Of a DNA stretch of 64,000 bases, positions 23,169 through 33,372 are shown in pieces. A model generated the notes under the pieces. That model had not been told where the DNA came from, did no database searches, and was given only the letters and a program-made list of their open reading frames with translations. How positions within the stretch are numbered: position 1 is the stretch's first letter; each line of letters opens with the position of its first letter. The stretch covers positions 1 to 64,000 of the forward strand of contig JASJOG010000047.1 of assembly GCA_030142905.1 (NCBI GenBank). Reading direction: 5' to 3'. A program made the position numbers and the translations under genes. Source of the DNA: Heliopora coerulea. Taxonomy: Eukaryota; Cnidaria; Anthozoa; Scleralcyonacea; Helioporidae.

Positions 23169-23335
23169 GTAAGCAATGGCATTGAAACATTATATTGCAA
23201 ATATGTGCAAAGTACAAAGATTTTTTACCAAATATTATTCTAATCCTGAGAGACATTTTCCTGTTTCAAATGACTGTTTAGAGCAGTTCATTTAAAGGTT
23301 CATCAGAGTTTAAAAATCCAAATATCACGTACATA

Positions 23336-23338
23336 CAT

Positions 23339-23402
<64 letters not shown>
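23336..23402. repeat. (AC)n(TA)n microsatellite in P2
   Basis: About ten AC units are followed by about twenty TA units. It is absent from the matching position of P1, so it expanded after the two copies separated. Confidence 0.95.
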
Positions 23403-23407
<5 letters not shown>

Positions 23408-23760
23408 AATTTGAAGCAAACATAACTGGAACAGCCACCTGTGAGTTGTGGTAAAACTGTTAATAAATTACTTTAGCATACTGGAGATCAGTTTAACAAA
23501 TTACATGTCATAGTACAGCCCAGGAATCTTCAATTGGCAGCTTACTGTCTAGATGTGGCCCGTGAAACCTTCCTGAATCTATTAAGACTTTGTGGCTTGG
23601 CAAGAGACATCCTTTGAAAATCTCTGTAAATAGATGCCATTTGAAAATGTATCTTGTATCTTTCTTACCTTTTTAAAAATTAAATAACCTTTAGGAGAGA
23701 CTATTCATCAAGGCATGGTTAAATACTGTTGACACAGGGTTCTTTGCTGATCAACATTAG

Positions 23761-26010
23761 CACAACACTTGCATTTCATTGAAAAAAAAGCTGAAGGTGT
23801 CACAGCAGAAATCACGACGCATGAAGATAAGAGTGAAATCACTGAAAACCATTGTGAAACAATTACAGGAAAAGCAGCTAATTTCTTCAAGTTGTGAAGA
23901 AATGTTGCAACGCCACTTCTCTAGTGTCCCCTTGGCCATGCTGCAACGGATGAATTCCAAGTCAGGAAAAGGTTGTAAATATTCACCAGAGCTAAAATCA
24001 TTTGCACTGACATTACAGTTCTATTCTTCTAAGGCCTATGAATTTGTAAGGAAAACATTCAACTTAGCACTTCCTCATCAAGTCCAAGTCAGAAAATGGT
24101 ATACTAAAGTTCCTGCAGAGCCAGGGTTTACAGAGTGTGCATTCAATGCACTTGCTTTGAAAGTCCAAGAAGCTGAGAAGAAAGGTCAAAAGGTGATTTG
24201 TTCCCTAATGCTCGATGAAATGGCCATTCGTAAACATGTCTCATGGGATGGTACAAAGTTTCGGGGTTATGTTGACCTGGGAAATGGAGTTGATGAAGAT
24301 AACTCTGCTCCTGTTGCAAAAGATGCCCTTGTTTTGATGGCTGTCAGTGTTAATGATTCATGGAAAGTCTCCTGTGGCTACTTTTTTATTGATGGTCTGA
24401 GTGGTGAAGAGCGTGCCAACCTTGTGAAAGTCTGCATCAAGAAATTTCATGATGTTGGGGTTAATGTAGTGTCACTGACGTGTGATGGTCCATCCTGCCA
24501 CTTCAAATTGCTGAAAGAGCTTGGTGCATGTCTGGATATTACAAGTCTTCAAGCATACTTCATCCATCCACTTGATAAGAATAAGAAAATCTATGTTCTG
24601 TTAGATGTATGCCATATGTTGAAGTTGATCAGAAACACTTTTGGTGCATCAGGTATATTGGTAGACAAAGATGGCAATAAAATCTACTGGCGGTACATTG
24701 TGCAACTTCAAAAGCTCCAAGATGAAGAAGGTCTCAGACTGGGAAACAAACTGAAGCTAGCCCATATCCAATGGGAGCAGCAAAAAATGAAAGTTAACCT
24801 TGCAGCTCAAGTTTTCAGTTCCAGTGTTGCTGATGCCATCGAATATTGCACCAAAGAGCTTAAGCTGGAACAGTTTCAAGGTTCAGAGGCAACAGTCAAG
24901 TTTATCCGCCTGTTTGATCATCTGTTTGATATCCTCAACACCCGTAACCCATGTGCAACTGGTTTTAAGGCAGCACTTCGTGTCAAAAATAAAAGATCCA
25001 GGGATACATTTCTTGATGATGCATTTGACTACATCAAAAATCTACAGGATACACTTGGAAATCCAATGCATGACACACCTCGAAAAACTGGCTTTGTTGG
25101 ATTTCTTCTTGCGATCAAAAGCATCAAAGGGTTGTTTCATGATTTGTGTGAAGGGGCACAAGCACCACTAGATTATTTACTGACATACAAGTTCAGTCAG
25201 GATCACTTGGAGTTATTCTTTGGTGCCATTCGATCTGCAGGAGGCTTCAACAACAACCCCACTGCACAACAATTTACAGCTGCATACAAACGTCTTTTGA
25301 TGAGGAGTACCATTGAAGGATGTAATGGAAACTGTCAGAAGAGAGACCCAACAGCCATCCTCCAAGTGAGTGGTGATACCTGTAATGTAAATAATGAAGA
25401 TGTTACAATCACAAATGCATCACTCGTCAGGAAGTATGACCTAACAGAAAGAAAACCAATCATGCATGACCATGACTACAGTGATGTCCCTAATGTGATC
25501 AACCTCTCTGAGTTTAAAAAAGCTTCCATATCATACATGGCAGGATATGTTGCAAAAATTGCTGAAAAGAAAATATTCTGTATGCCTTGCTGCAAAGCAC
25601 TTGGTTCAGCCAAACACACACCCAAGTCAAGCTTCCTAAAACTCAAAGACAGGGGCAATCTGTTTAAACCTACACAAAGTGTGATACTGGTCTGTGAAGA
25701 AGCAGAAAAGTGTTTCCAACGAATGCTGTTGTCAACCGGTGGAAAACTTCCTCAGTGCATAGGTATTGCTGATGCTATTGCCACATCTGTGTTGGGTGGA
25801 ATAGATCATTCCAAAATTTTCAAGGAGCTTGAAAATCATATGCTTGACACACCTGTTAATGACAATCACGTTTATGGTTTGATCAAGACTATTGCAAAAT
25901 GCTTCTGCAAAGTCAGGTTATACCATTTAGGGAAAGAGGCTGCAGCAAAGCTGCATGGCAAAAAAGTGAGGAAGAAGCTGAGCAAATTGGTTCTCTTTAA
26001 TCACCAGTGA
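23761..26010 (+). CDS. P-element / THAP9-like transposase
   Basis: The frame has no stop from about 23761 to 26010. No ATG occurs before 23821, so either splicing to an acceptor at 23759-23760 or initiation at 23821 (about 729 residues) is needed. It covers the coiled-coil (KLKVSQQKSRRMKIRVKSL) and HTH region (SLPLAML-like start, KSFALTLQFYSSKAYEFVR). The RNase-H catalytic core follows, with SLMLDEMAIRKHVSWDG and SLTCDGPSCHF. The GTP-binding insertion region holds LLDVCHMLKLIRN, and the C-terminal core holds FSQDHLELFFGAIRS and GGFNNNPTAQQF. Catalytic acidic positions appear intact. The family excises and inserts P elements as a nuclear DNA transposase. Without THAP exon 2 the DNA-binding finger may be incomplete, so autonomy is uncertain. 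Confidence 0.93.
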   Translation, partial: HNTCISLKKKLKVSQQKSRRMKIRVKSLKTIVKQLQEKQLISSSCEEMLQRHFSSVPLAMLQRMNSKSGKGCKYSPELKSFALTLQFYSSKAYEFVRKTFNLALPHQVQVRKWYTKVPAEPGFTECAFNALALKVQEAEKKGQKVICSLMLDEMAIRKHVSWDGTKFRGYVDLGNGVDEDNSAPVAKDALVLMAVSVNDSWKVSCGYFFIDGLSGEERANLVKVCIKKFHDVGVNVVSLTCDGPSCHFKLLKELGACLDITSLQAYFIHPLDKNKKIYVLLDVCHMLKLIRNTFGASGILVDKDGNKIYWRYIVQLQKLQDEEGLRLGNKLKLAHIQWEQQKMKVNLAAQVFSSSVADAIEYCTKELKLEQFQGSEATVKFIRLFDHLFDILNTRNPCATGFKAALRVKNKRSRDTFLDDAFDYIKNLQDTLGNPMHDTPRKTGFVGFLLAIKSIKGLFHDLCEGAQAPLDYLLTYKFSQDHLELFFGAIRSAGGFNNNPTAQQFTAAYKRLLMRSTIEGCNGNCQKRDPTAILQVSGDTCNVNNEDVTITNASLVRKYDLTERKPIMHDHDYSDVPNVINLSEFKKASISYMAGYVAKIAEKKIFCMPCCKALGSAKHTPKSSFLKLKDRGNLFKPTQSVILVCEEAEKCFQRMLLSTGGKLPQCIGIADAIATSVLGGIDHSKIFKELENHMLDTPVNDNHVYGLIKTIAKCFCKVRLYHLGKEAAAKLHGKKVRKKLSKLVLFNHQ

Positions 26011-26949
26011 AGTAAAGCAACATAAATTGGAACATTTCACCAAGTCCACGGTTGCAATCAGCTGATTGATAAACCAAATCGGTTCCTTTAGGAACCACCA
26101 AAAATATAAAAAAGAAAACAAACTATACTCTTGATAATTGGGGCACGGGGAGATAAGTTTTCTGGTTTCACAAAACAAAATGGCTCCAAGATCAAGTGAT
26201 TTTGTTTCGGCAAAGTGCATTTTCTGTACATAATATCATTAGATCACTTTCACACGAAAAAAAGTTTACTGTTAAAGTCTAGCAGCAGTTTAATTTTTGG
26301 CTTTTCAGTGTTCGATGACGGGTCAGTGAGTGACTCACTCACTGTCTATAAACTACTAAAAACGATTACGTTTGCTGTACCTCATCACCTTAGGAACGCT
26401 AAATAACCACGGCCTTTTCCATTCATAAAATCTGGCACTGTAAAAGGAAAAATCTCTGGCCTCCACAGTACGTAGACTATGCAGTAGATCTCGAAGTGCA
26501 GTACGCACCACCAACACGATCACTCGTTGCTCAATAGTCGATTAATTATCACGGGAAAATCAGTCATTTTAAAGAAAATTGGACAATTTTAAAGTCTGTT
26601 GACTCTCCTTGGCATGTTTTCACTTAAAATTTGACAATTATACGCCAAGAACCTACACACGTTGAAAGTTCTCCTCCAATTTCTTCGATGTAACCTATAC
26701 AAAATATACGGCGCACCTTGAAAAGTGGTCACTCCAATATGGCCGCCACGGCTGACTTCCGGCTTCACTTTTTGAACAATAGATGCTCTATCCAGTCCTA
26801 TTTTTCAGATCAGTGAAAATTCCCCACAAATCTTAACCACTGACCTCTAAATAAGACTGGATAGAGCAACTCTAGTCTCGCGCTCGGCCAAAACTGAAGC
26901 CGGAAGTGAAGCTGAAAATCTCGTGGCGGCCATATTGGAAGGACCAACT

Positions 26950-28149
26950 TGTAGTTATGTGGCTATTACCGAAATAACATTTTCGCCTTAAGTGGTTACG
27001 TTTTCGGCGAACACCACCTAACCTTTATATTTTTAACAAGAAAATGTGCCTACCGATATGGGAGAACTTTAAAAGTGGGCGAAATCGTAGAAGACTGTCC
27101 GAAATCCAATGATTTTTACCGAGCGAAAACCATGATCAACCAACTATTTGAAGAAATGACTAACGTAAGAGACGAATTGCAAATAAGTTCTTGTAAGTTT
27201 AGCAGTATGACGGTGACTGTTCAATAAAGAGGAGATTTTATTGTATTTTTTTCCGTTTTGTTTTAACGTATCTCGAATTTCGGGTTAACAAGGTGTTTTT
27301 ATTCGGGGTTTGTTTTCGTTACTGTATCTACCGAGCATTAATTTACCAACTTGCCAAGTAACTACACTTTATCATAGACGAAAAGGTTTTCGAGCCGTTT
27401 GGTCGAAAACGAGCTATCATTTTCCTGGATCAATGATTGAGTCAACCATGCAGAGCTACTTTGTAGCTAGATGTTGCTGATCGGAGAAGATGGATACTGT
27501 GCTCTTTATAATCATCAGTGGCAATGATTGCGAGCAACTGCAGATAAATATTTACAACAATACTGCAAGATTCATGTCCAGCATGTATAGGGTATATTTT
27601 TAATATTTGTAAACTGTATCATTTGTTATCTTTTACAAAAATATCTTTGTTTGGAAACCATTTTTGTGTTTTGGCCTTTACATTCTATGATCCTGTGTTT
27701 ATTTCAGTAATTAATCATAAATTTACTTCTGAAGATTACTAGTTAGATTACTGAAGATTACTAAGGTTACTAGTAGTTGGAGTCCTTGATTGGCAAACTT
27801 AGTTTTTGGGCACTTTTGTGTACTTTATGTTGGATTATAATTTAAACCAGCAAGTCATGAGCTTTGATTAAAATTCATCCAGGGAAGATTCAAAACTGCC
27901 AGATACTACAAGAGTGTGGTCATTTCAAGCCAAAGTCCTGCATTCCCAACCCTGACTGCTTTTACCAGTTATACCAAATGATTGGTGTCATTTTTTAAAT
28001 GAATATTCAGATTTTTGAGCTCAGTGATAACACTATGCATACACCTGTTACATTTCTCATTGCATTTTAGTTTAACACTGTTTTGGTTGAAGCCAGTCTT
28101 AACAACACAGACATATCATTTCCATCAGATGTAAACTTTGTTTTCCCAT
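26950..28149. other. P3 5' interior without recognisable exon
   Basis: Between the subterminal TIR region and the hAT I find no convincing coding segment. A short frame at 27045-27110 has no known motif. Confidence 0.4.
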
Positions 28150-28639
28150 ACAGTATGTAGGGATGTGCCGGATCCGGATACCGGTATCCGGTAAAATATG
28201 GGCATCCGGCACTATCCAGTATCCGGTAAAATTTTGCCGGATATTTACCGGATAGTGGGGGGAATTTTATTACCGAATTACGAGACAGAATCCAGAGTAT
28301 GTTTGCCGTGTGCATCAGAAATTTGTGCATTTTGTGTAATGACCGCAACGAAGACTTTATTTAATTCATTCCAGCAGGGGGTCGCAAGCAAAGTGAAAAA
28401 TTCAAACATTTCTATGTCGCTCGCGTTGACTTTTATCCACACTTTAACTCTTTAAGCCGTGAATATTTGCTCATTTAGGACGATTTAAACGAGTGACACC
28501 CAAGATATAGCTTACCCAATCATCGTAAAGCAGCATACGCCAGTTAAACATGATTGGCTATTAAATTATGCAAGGTTTCTGTCTGACTTGTCTGACGGTA
28601 GCGACCATTCGTAATTTGATATGTCTGGACAAGCAAAGA

Positions 28640-29198
28640 AGTGATAACTTCACAATTAACCTACACTACTGAAGTCAACTGAAAAATGTTGACTCGAGCG
28701 GGATTTCAACTCGCACCTTCGGGATACCGGTCCGCCGCTATACCTGTTGAGCTATCGCGTCCACAAGGATTGGAGGCGAGTTTTTATCCAATTTAAGTGC
28801 ACGAAATATTCTCTCGACAACTTAACGCTATTCATGAGGATGGATGTGTAGTGTTTCAATTCTATTTCAGAATCATCCTCAGGGTATTATGAAATGATAA
28901 CTTCACAATTAACCAAGGATGATTCTGAGGATGATTCTGAAATAGGATTGAAACACTACACATCCATCCTCATGGATAGCGTTAAGTTGTCGCGAGAATA
29001 TTTCGTGCACTTAAATTGGATAAAAACTCGCTTCCAATCCCTGTGGACTCGATAGCTCAACAGGTAGAGCGGCGGACCGGTATCCCGAAGGTGCGAGTTG
29101 AAATCCCGCTCGAGTCAACATTTTTCAGTTGACTTCAGTAGTGTAGGTTAATTGTGAAGTTATCATTTCATAATACCCTGAGGATGATTCTGAAATAG
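28640..29198. repeat. Inverted pair of tRNA-derived SINEs in the hAT
   Basis: A minus-oriented copy (28640-28916) faces a plus-oriented copy (28917-29198), giving long, almost perfect arms. Each has a tRNA-like head: GATAGCTCAACAGGTAGAGC resembles an A box and GCGAGTTGAAATCCCGC a B box. A shared body follows (cagttgacttcagtagtgta, then attctgaaatag). The anticodon arm does not pair properly, so this is a SINE head rather than a working tRNA. Confidence 0.8.
29046..29116 (+). repeat. tRNA-like SINE head, plus copy
   Basis: 71 nt with a pairing acceptor stem (GACTCGA/TCGAGTC), a D-arm-like A box and a T-arm-like B box. The anticodon stem is defective. The mirrored copy is at 28691-28761 on the minus strand. 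Confidence 0.7.
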
Positions 29199-31365
29199 AA
29201 ACAAAGAAGAAATCGTCAATTGTATGGAAATTTTTTAACGAAGATCCCACGGAAAAGACATATGCAATATGTACAAAATGTAACGAGCGTATTATACGAG
29301 GAATATCTATTGAAAAATGTTCTTCCACACCATTGCACAACCATTTAAAATGTAAACATGCAGATGAACTTAGCGAAGCAGTAAAGCGGAAATCAAACGA
29401 TGAAGCACGTTCTAAGAAGCAGCCACCTATGAAGCAGCAATGTATCCAAGAGAGCCTAAACAATTCATCCTATCCTGAAGATAGTTTGCAATATGTCGGC
29501 ATAACTCGTTCAATTGCGAAGATGATTGCTCTGGACTGCCAACCTTTCTCTATTGTGACTGATGAAGGTTTCATAACTCTCATGAAAGTAGCAAAGCCCA
29601 GGTAAGGTTTACATGTAAAAATAGAGCTCTAGCAAATAATTTAGTTGTTATGACTTATGAGTTGACGTTTCAAACACGATCTGTCAAAAATTCTCCTTAA
29701 ATTTGATGAATCATGATGGCTTTTGCTAAAACAACAAAACACTTTTATTGTATTTTGTAGGTATAAAATGCCTACTCGGTGCAAAATCACTGAAACTATT
29801 GTTGAAGCATATAAACTTCAGATGCTGCAGATCAAGAAAGAGTTGGATGAAGATGCTGACTTTGTTAATGTGGCTACAGATGTCTGGTCGAGCAGAAATT
29901 TGGGACGTTACCTTGGTGTAACTGGACAGTGGGCTAGTAAAGCAAATGGGGAGCTGAAGATTAGGTGTCTTGCAGTTCGGTCGATGACTGGCAGTCATAC
30001 AGGTGAAAGTATTGATACTTACCTGAAAACAGTATTCACTGAGTATGGCATATCAACCAAAGTGTTCGTCATCCTTCCAGACAATGCTTCCAACATGGCC
30101 CGAGCCATGTTTATTGGTGGATACACTACCTATGGCTGCTTTGCTCACACCGAGTAGCTGTGTTTGGTTAAAATTTATGAAAATCAACGTGCAACCAGAG
30201 ATGGAGTTAGTTGAATTCGTAAGATTGTTGCCTACTTTCACAGATCTGGAAAAGCAACGGAAGAACTCCATCGCATACAAGCTTCATTAAATCTGTCCCA
30301 ACACAAGTTGATTCAAGACGTTGAGACACGATGGAATTCTACCTATTACATGCTCAAGCGTTATATTGAACAACATCCCGCCATCTCGCAGTACTTAGAA
30401 GATAATGATACCTCGTTCAGTCCACTTAGTGGGAATGACTGGAAGTTGGCATTGGCAATGACAACAATTTTCAGCACTTTTGAAGAGGTAATGTACTCTG
30501 CTTGTCACTGGTTGGCTCTTTCATTATATGCAGAATAATTGCTGTAGATCATTGTAAGTCATAAGAACAATTTTGGTTTTAATAGTGTCTGTTGTGAATG
30601 GTTTTCTAGGCCACTTGAGCAGTCAGTGAGGAGCATGCCAGTGTCACTTGTTATTCCAATCATTGATGTACTAAGATCAACACTGGAAGATTTAGAGGAT
30701 AATGGTGTTGGCACTGTGAAGCAAGAAATTCTAAATTCATTGGATGAGAGGTTTGGGGATATAGAAGACAGCCCCCTTCTTCTCGTAGCCACCCTTTTGG
30801 ATCCCAGGTACAAAGATAAAATGTTCAGCTCCAGTGAAGTATGTCAGAAAGCAAAAGATGAAGTTTTGAAAATCCATCGTGCTAATCAGTCATTAAATAC
30901 AGAAATAGATTGTCAAGAGCCAAAGCCAGCTCAAGCTCAGCATGAAAAAAGGAAGCCCACAATCTGGGACAAAATGGCAGAAAGAATAAAGAGAAGCATG
31001 GACACCCTGGCATCAGTTATGAATCTTATGATGAGAGTCATGGAGATGATGAAGCTGGCAGTAGCAGAAGTAACAGCATCAGGTCAATGGAGGTGAATTT
31101 GAGTATGTATTGTGCAGAAGAAGTAATTCCATTAAGAGGAGATGGCTCAGATCCTTTTCAATATTGGCAAACCAAGAAAGCACTATGGCCCAATCTGGCT
31201 CAAATAGCCACCAAATACCTGAGTGTTCCACCAGGTTCAGTCTATTCTGAGAGGCTGTTCTCAAATGCTGGTCTAATTGATTCTCCAAACAGAACAAGAC
31301 TAACTGGGGAACACTTGGAGCAACTTACACAACTCAAAGTAAACCATAAGATATGGCCTTGGTAG
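29190..31365 (+). pseudogene. ZBED-like hAT transposase, broken
   Basis: Blocks in order: a BED zinc finger at 29197-29370 (SIVWKFFNEDP, CTKCNERI, LHNHLKCKH); a helical region ending at a GTAAGG donor at 29602; an exon from 29761 with ATDVWSSRNLGRYLGVTG and the catalytic-core sequence PDNASNMARA; QDVETRWNSTYYMLKR near 30320; LLVATLLDPRYKDK near 30790; and the C-terminal dimerisation region with YWQTKKALWPNLAQIA and SVYSERLFSNAG to a stop at 31365. A frameshift after CFAHT (30150) and others near 30500-30620 and 31080 break the frame. Some may be short introns. The domain order matches ZBED4/ZBED1-related hAT transposases. Confidence 0.85.
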
Positions 31366-31554
31366 TTTGTCAGGATACAGTAAATACAGTAGATCATGTG
31401 AATACAAGACAAACACCTTAAGTTTATATATTTAATTTTTATACTGAACTGATCAAAAGTTTTAAATTTAGGCTGTTGATTAGTGAATAAAAATGTTGTG
31501 TTTTCACTGTTTTGTTTACAAGGAAATTAATCATTCTATGGAAACCACGATAAC

Positions 31555-31641
31555 ATCCGGTATCCGGTTAATATCCGGTATCCGGTTAATATCCGGTATC
31601 CGGTTAATGTCCGGTATCCGGTTAATATCCGGTATCCGGTT
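31555..31641. repeat. 16-bp subterminal repeats of the hAT
   Basis: ATCCGGTATCCGGTTA is repeated five times with one base change (ATGTCC for ATATCC). Similar CCGGATACCGG motifs crowd 28168-28255 at the other end. These probably serve as transposase binding sites. The 62-bp spacing patterns of CRISPR are absent. Confidence 0.85.
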
Positions 31642-32340
31642 ATCATTTTCTCCTGACCGGTATCCGATGGACTGCTATCCAGTACCATCCGGTATCCGGC
31701 AAAGTGGTATCCGGCACATCCCTAACAGTATGACATCAAATGACTGCAATAACCCTGACTGTCCATTGTCCAATATTTTAAATAATCTAAAGCATATATT
31801 TAAATACATATATATGTTTAAGTATTGATATATATGCTGTGGGAATCAAGAACCTGATCAAAGCCCATGACTTTTGGGCATAGGTAGATTTAGTGAGTGA
31901 GGTGGCCACCCCTTCTTGGCTGGAAAATTGTGACCCAGGTTCAGCAAATGCATCCTTTGGGCTTGGCAAAATGTCCTCGCCCAACAAAAAGTATAGCGAA
32001 TTTTTAAGCCATTATCTGTTGGGAAATGCTGTACACGCCATTTTGGAAGTCACATAGCTCAAAAATTTTCAAGGGTAAATGTTCCAGACTCTTCAAAATC
32101 GATACTTTTATGACTCCTGAATTTTTGTCTTGTGGACTGCCCCCTACTCAATTCCAGTACCGTTACTGCTTTCGACATAGAGTTGAGAAACTCTTTCCAC
32201 GTGCGATCAAAGTCTTGACCTCGCTATAGTCGCCCTGACTAAAATCCCACGAATTATTGCCGGTTCGATAACACCCAGTCTTCTAAATTCGGAATTCTGA
32301 TTAAAGAAACGTCAGAAAGTGTCCATTTAGTTCCAAAACG

Positions 32341-32477
32341 ATTGGAAAAACTCGTGGCTCGCAGTGCTGTGCTTTTGGCTGTAACAAGCGTAAAAAGGAA
32401 GGTAGCAGAAGTGACAGCGAAGGCAGTAGTGACAAGGAATCACTTCGCGCAAGGGAACAACCAAGGACATTCCATTA
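32341..32477 (+). pseudogene. P3 THAP exon 1 with lost start codon
   Basis: This aligns to the P2 exon through QCCAFGCNKRKK and ends RTFH before a GTAAGTG donor. The codon matching P2's ATG is ATT at 32341-32343. Zinc-binding cysteines remain. Confidence 0.75.
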
Positions 32478-32774
32478 GTAAGTGACGTTTTATTTATTTC
32501 AGGGCGTTTGCATTCTACAACACACTTGAGAATTCATGCGAAAAGAAACTGCGACTGTGGTAAGTCACATGAGAGCGTGGTTAGGTCAAGGGTGAGATGT
32601 GAAAAACTGTTGTGCGCTTATGAAAATGTTTTCTACAAAATTTTCTCAGATATAACTGGATTAGAAATTTCTTTGTAGTTCTACGATCTATACGTTTTGA
32701 AAAGGACTATTTTCAACATTACACATGGCCCTGCTATATCTGTAAAATTTGTACCTGTATCTGCCTATTTCTAG

Positions 32775-32970
32775 CTTTCCATCAAATTCCTCAAGAAGAA
32801 AGCAGTGGATATCGAAGATGCACCGTAAGGACTGGAGCCCCAGCAAGTACTCCCTGATTTGCTCTGATCATTTCAAAGAGGAATACATAGACAGAAGTGG
32901 CCAAAATGTAAGATTGAGGAATGATGCCGTCCCAACGAGATTTAAAGCATTTCCAAAGCATTTAAAGAAG
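32775..32970 (+). pseudogene. P3 THAP exon 2
   Basis: After the acceptor at 32773-32774 the exon reads FPSNSSRRKQWISKMHRKDW, then SLICSDHFKEEYI and NDAVPTRF. This is the second half of the C2CH THAP finger: the invariant Trp, the Cys-x2-His pair and the AVPT box are all present. Phase fits exon 1 (TA plus C). A GTAGTT donor follows near 32971. Counted as pseudogene because the gene as a whole is broken. Confidence 0.85.
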
Positions 32971-33372
32971 GTAGTTGCACAGCTTATTTAATGAGCTGTA
33001 ATATTTATTTTGAAAAAAGCTCTTACAAATTTTTCTGGCAGCAGAGGCAGATGCATTATACTGTGTGCATGCCATTTGTCCATAAACTTGAATTTAAAAC
33101 TAACAAAGAAAGCTAAATTTCATTAACCCAACTCATAGAATAAATATACAAAATAATGTAGGGGTTACAGGAGAAAAAAAAAAACAAAACTGTAAAAGGG
33201 CTACAGAAAATGATGTAGCCCCCATTAGAACAAAAAAAAAAAAAAGAAAATGATAAAAACAATGATCATAATGAAATAAGCCTTTGAACTATTTTAACTT
33301 TCAAACTATCTAAAAATATTTGTATTTCATCAATATATAGGTTACACGACTATGAAAATCACATGTAGCAAA

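Larger units (their letters stand above)
22884..26815 (+). mobile_element. P2: P element with full-length transposase ORF and perfect duplication
   Basis: It is 3932 bp long. The TIR CACTGATCTGAAAAATAGGA continues into ctggatagagca and is matched perfectly at the other end. AAAATTCC flanks both sides (22876-22883 and 26816-26823), the 8-bp duplication typical of P elements. It contains THAP exon 1, a 0.4-kb block shared with P1, an (AC)n(TA)n microsatellite, and an uninterrupted transposase frame. It is inserted in the 3' part of the minus-strand LINE. Perfect ends and an open frame suggest recent activity. Confidence 0.95.
28158..31724 (+). mobile_element. ZBED-type hAT inserted in P3
   Basis: The ends TAGGGATGTGCCGGAT and ATCCGGCACATCCCTA-type sequence are inverted repeats. 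ACAGTATG flanks both sides (28150-28157 and 31725-31732), the 8-bp hAT duplication. Both subterminal regions are full of ATCCGGTATCCGG repeats. It contains a broken BED-finger transposase gene and, in its 5' part, an inverted pair of tRNA-derived SINEs. Confidence 0.93.

Noticed and set aside
29046..29116. tRNA gene
   Set aside because: Acceptor and T arm fit, but the anticodon stem does not pair and the sequence occurs in inverted folded copies; it is a SINE head.
31555..31641. CRISPR-like array
   Set aside because: Repeats are contiguous without unique spacers and lie in the subterminal region of a hAT in an animal genome.
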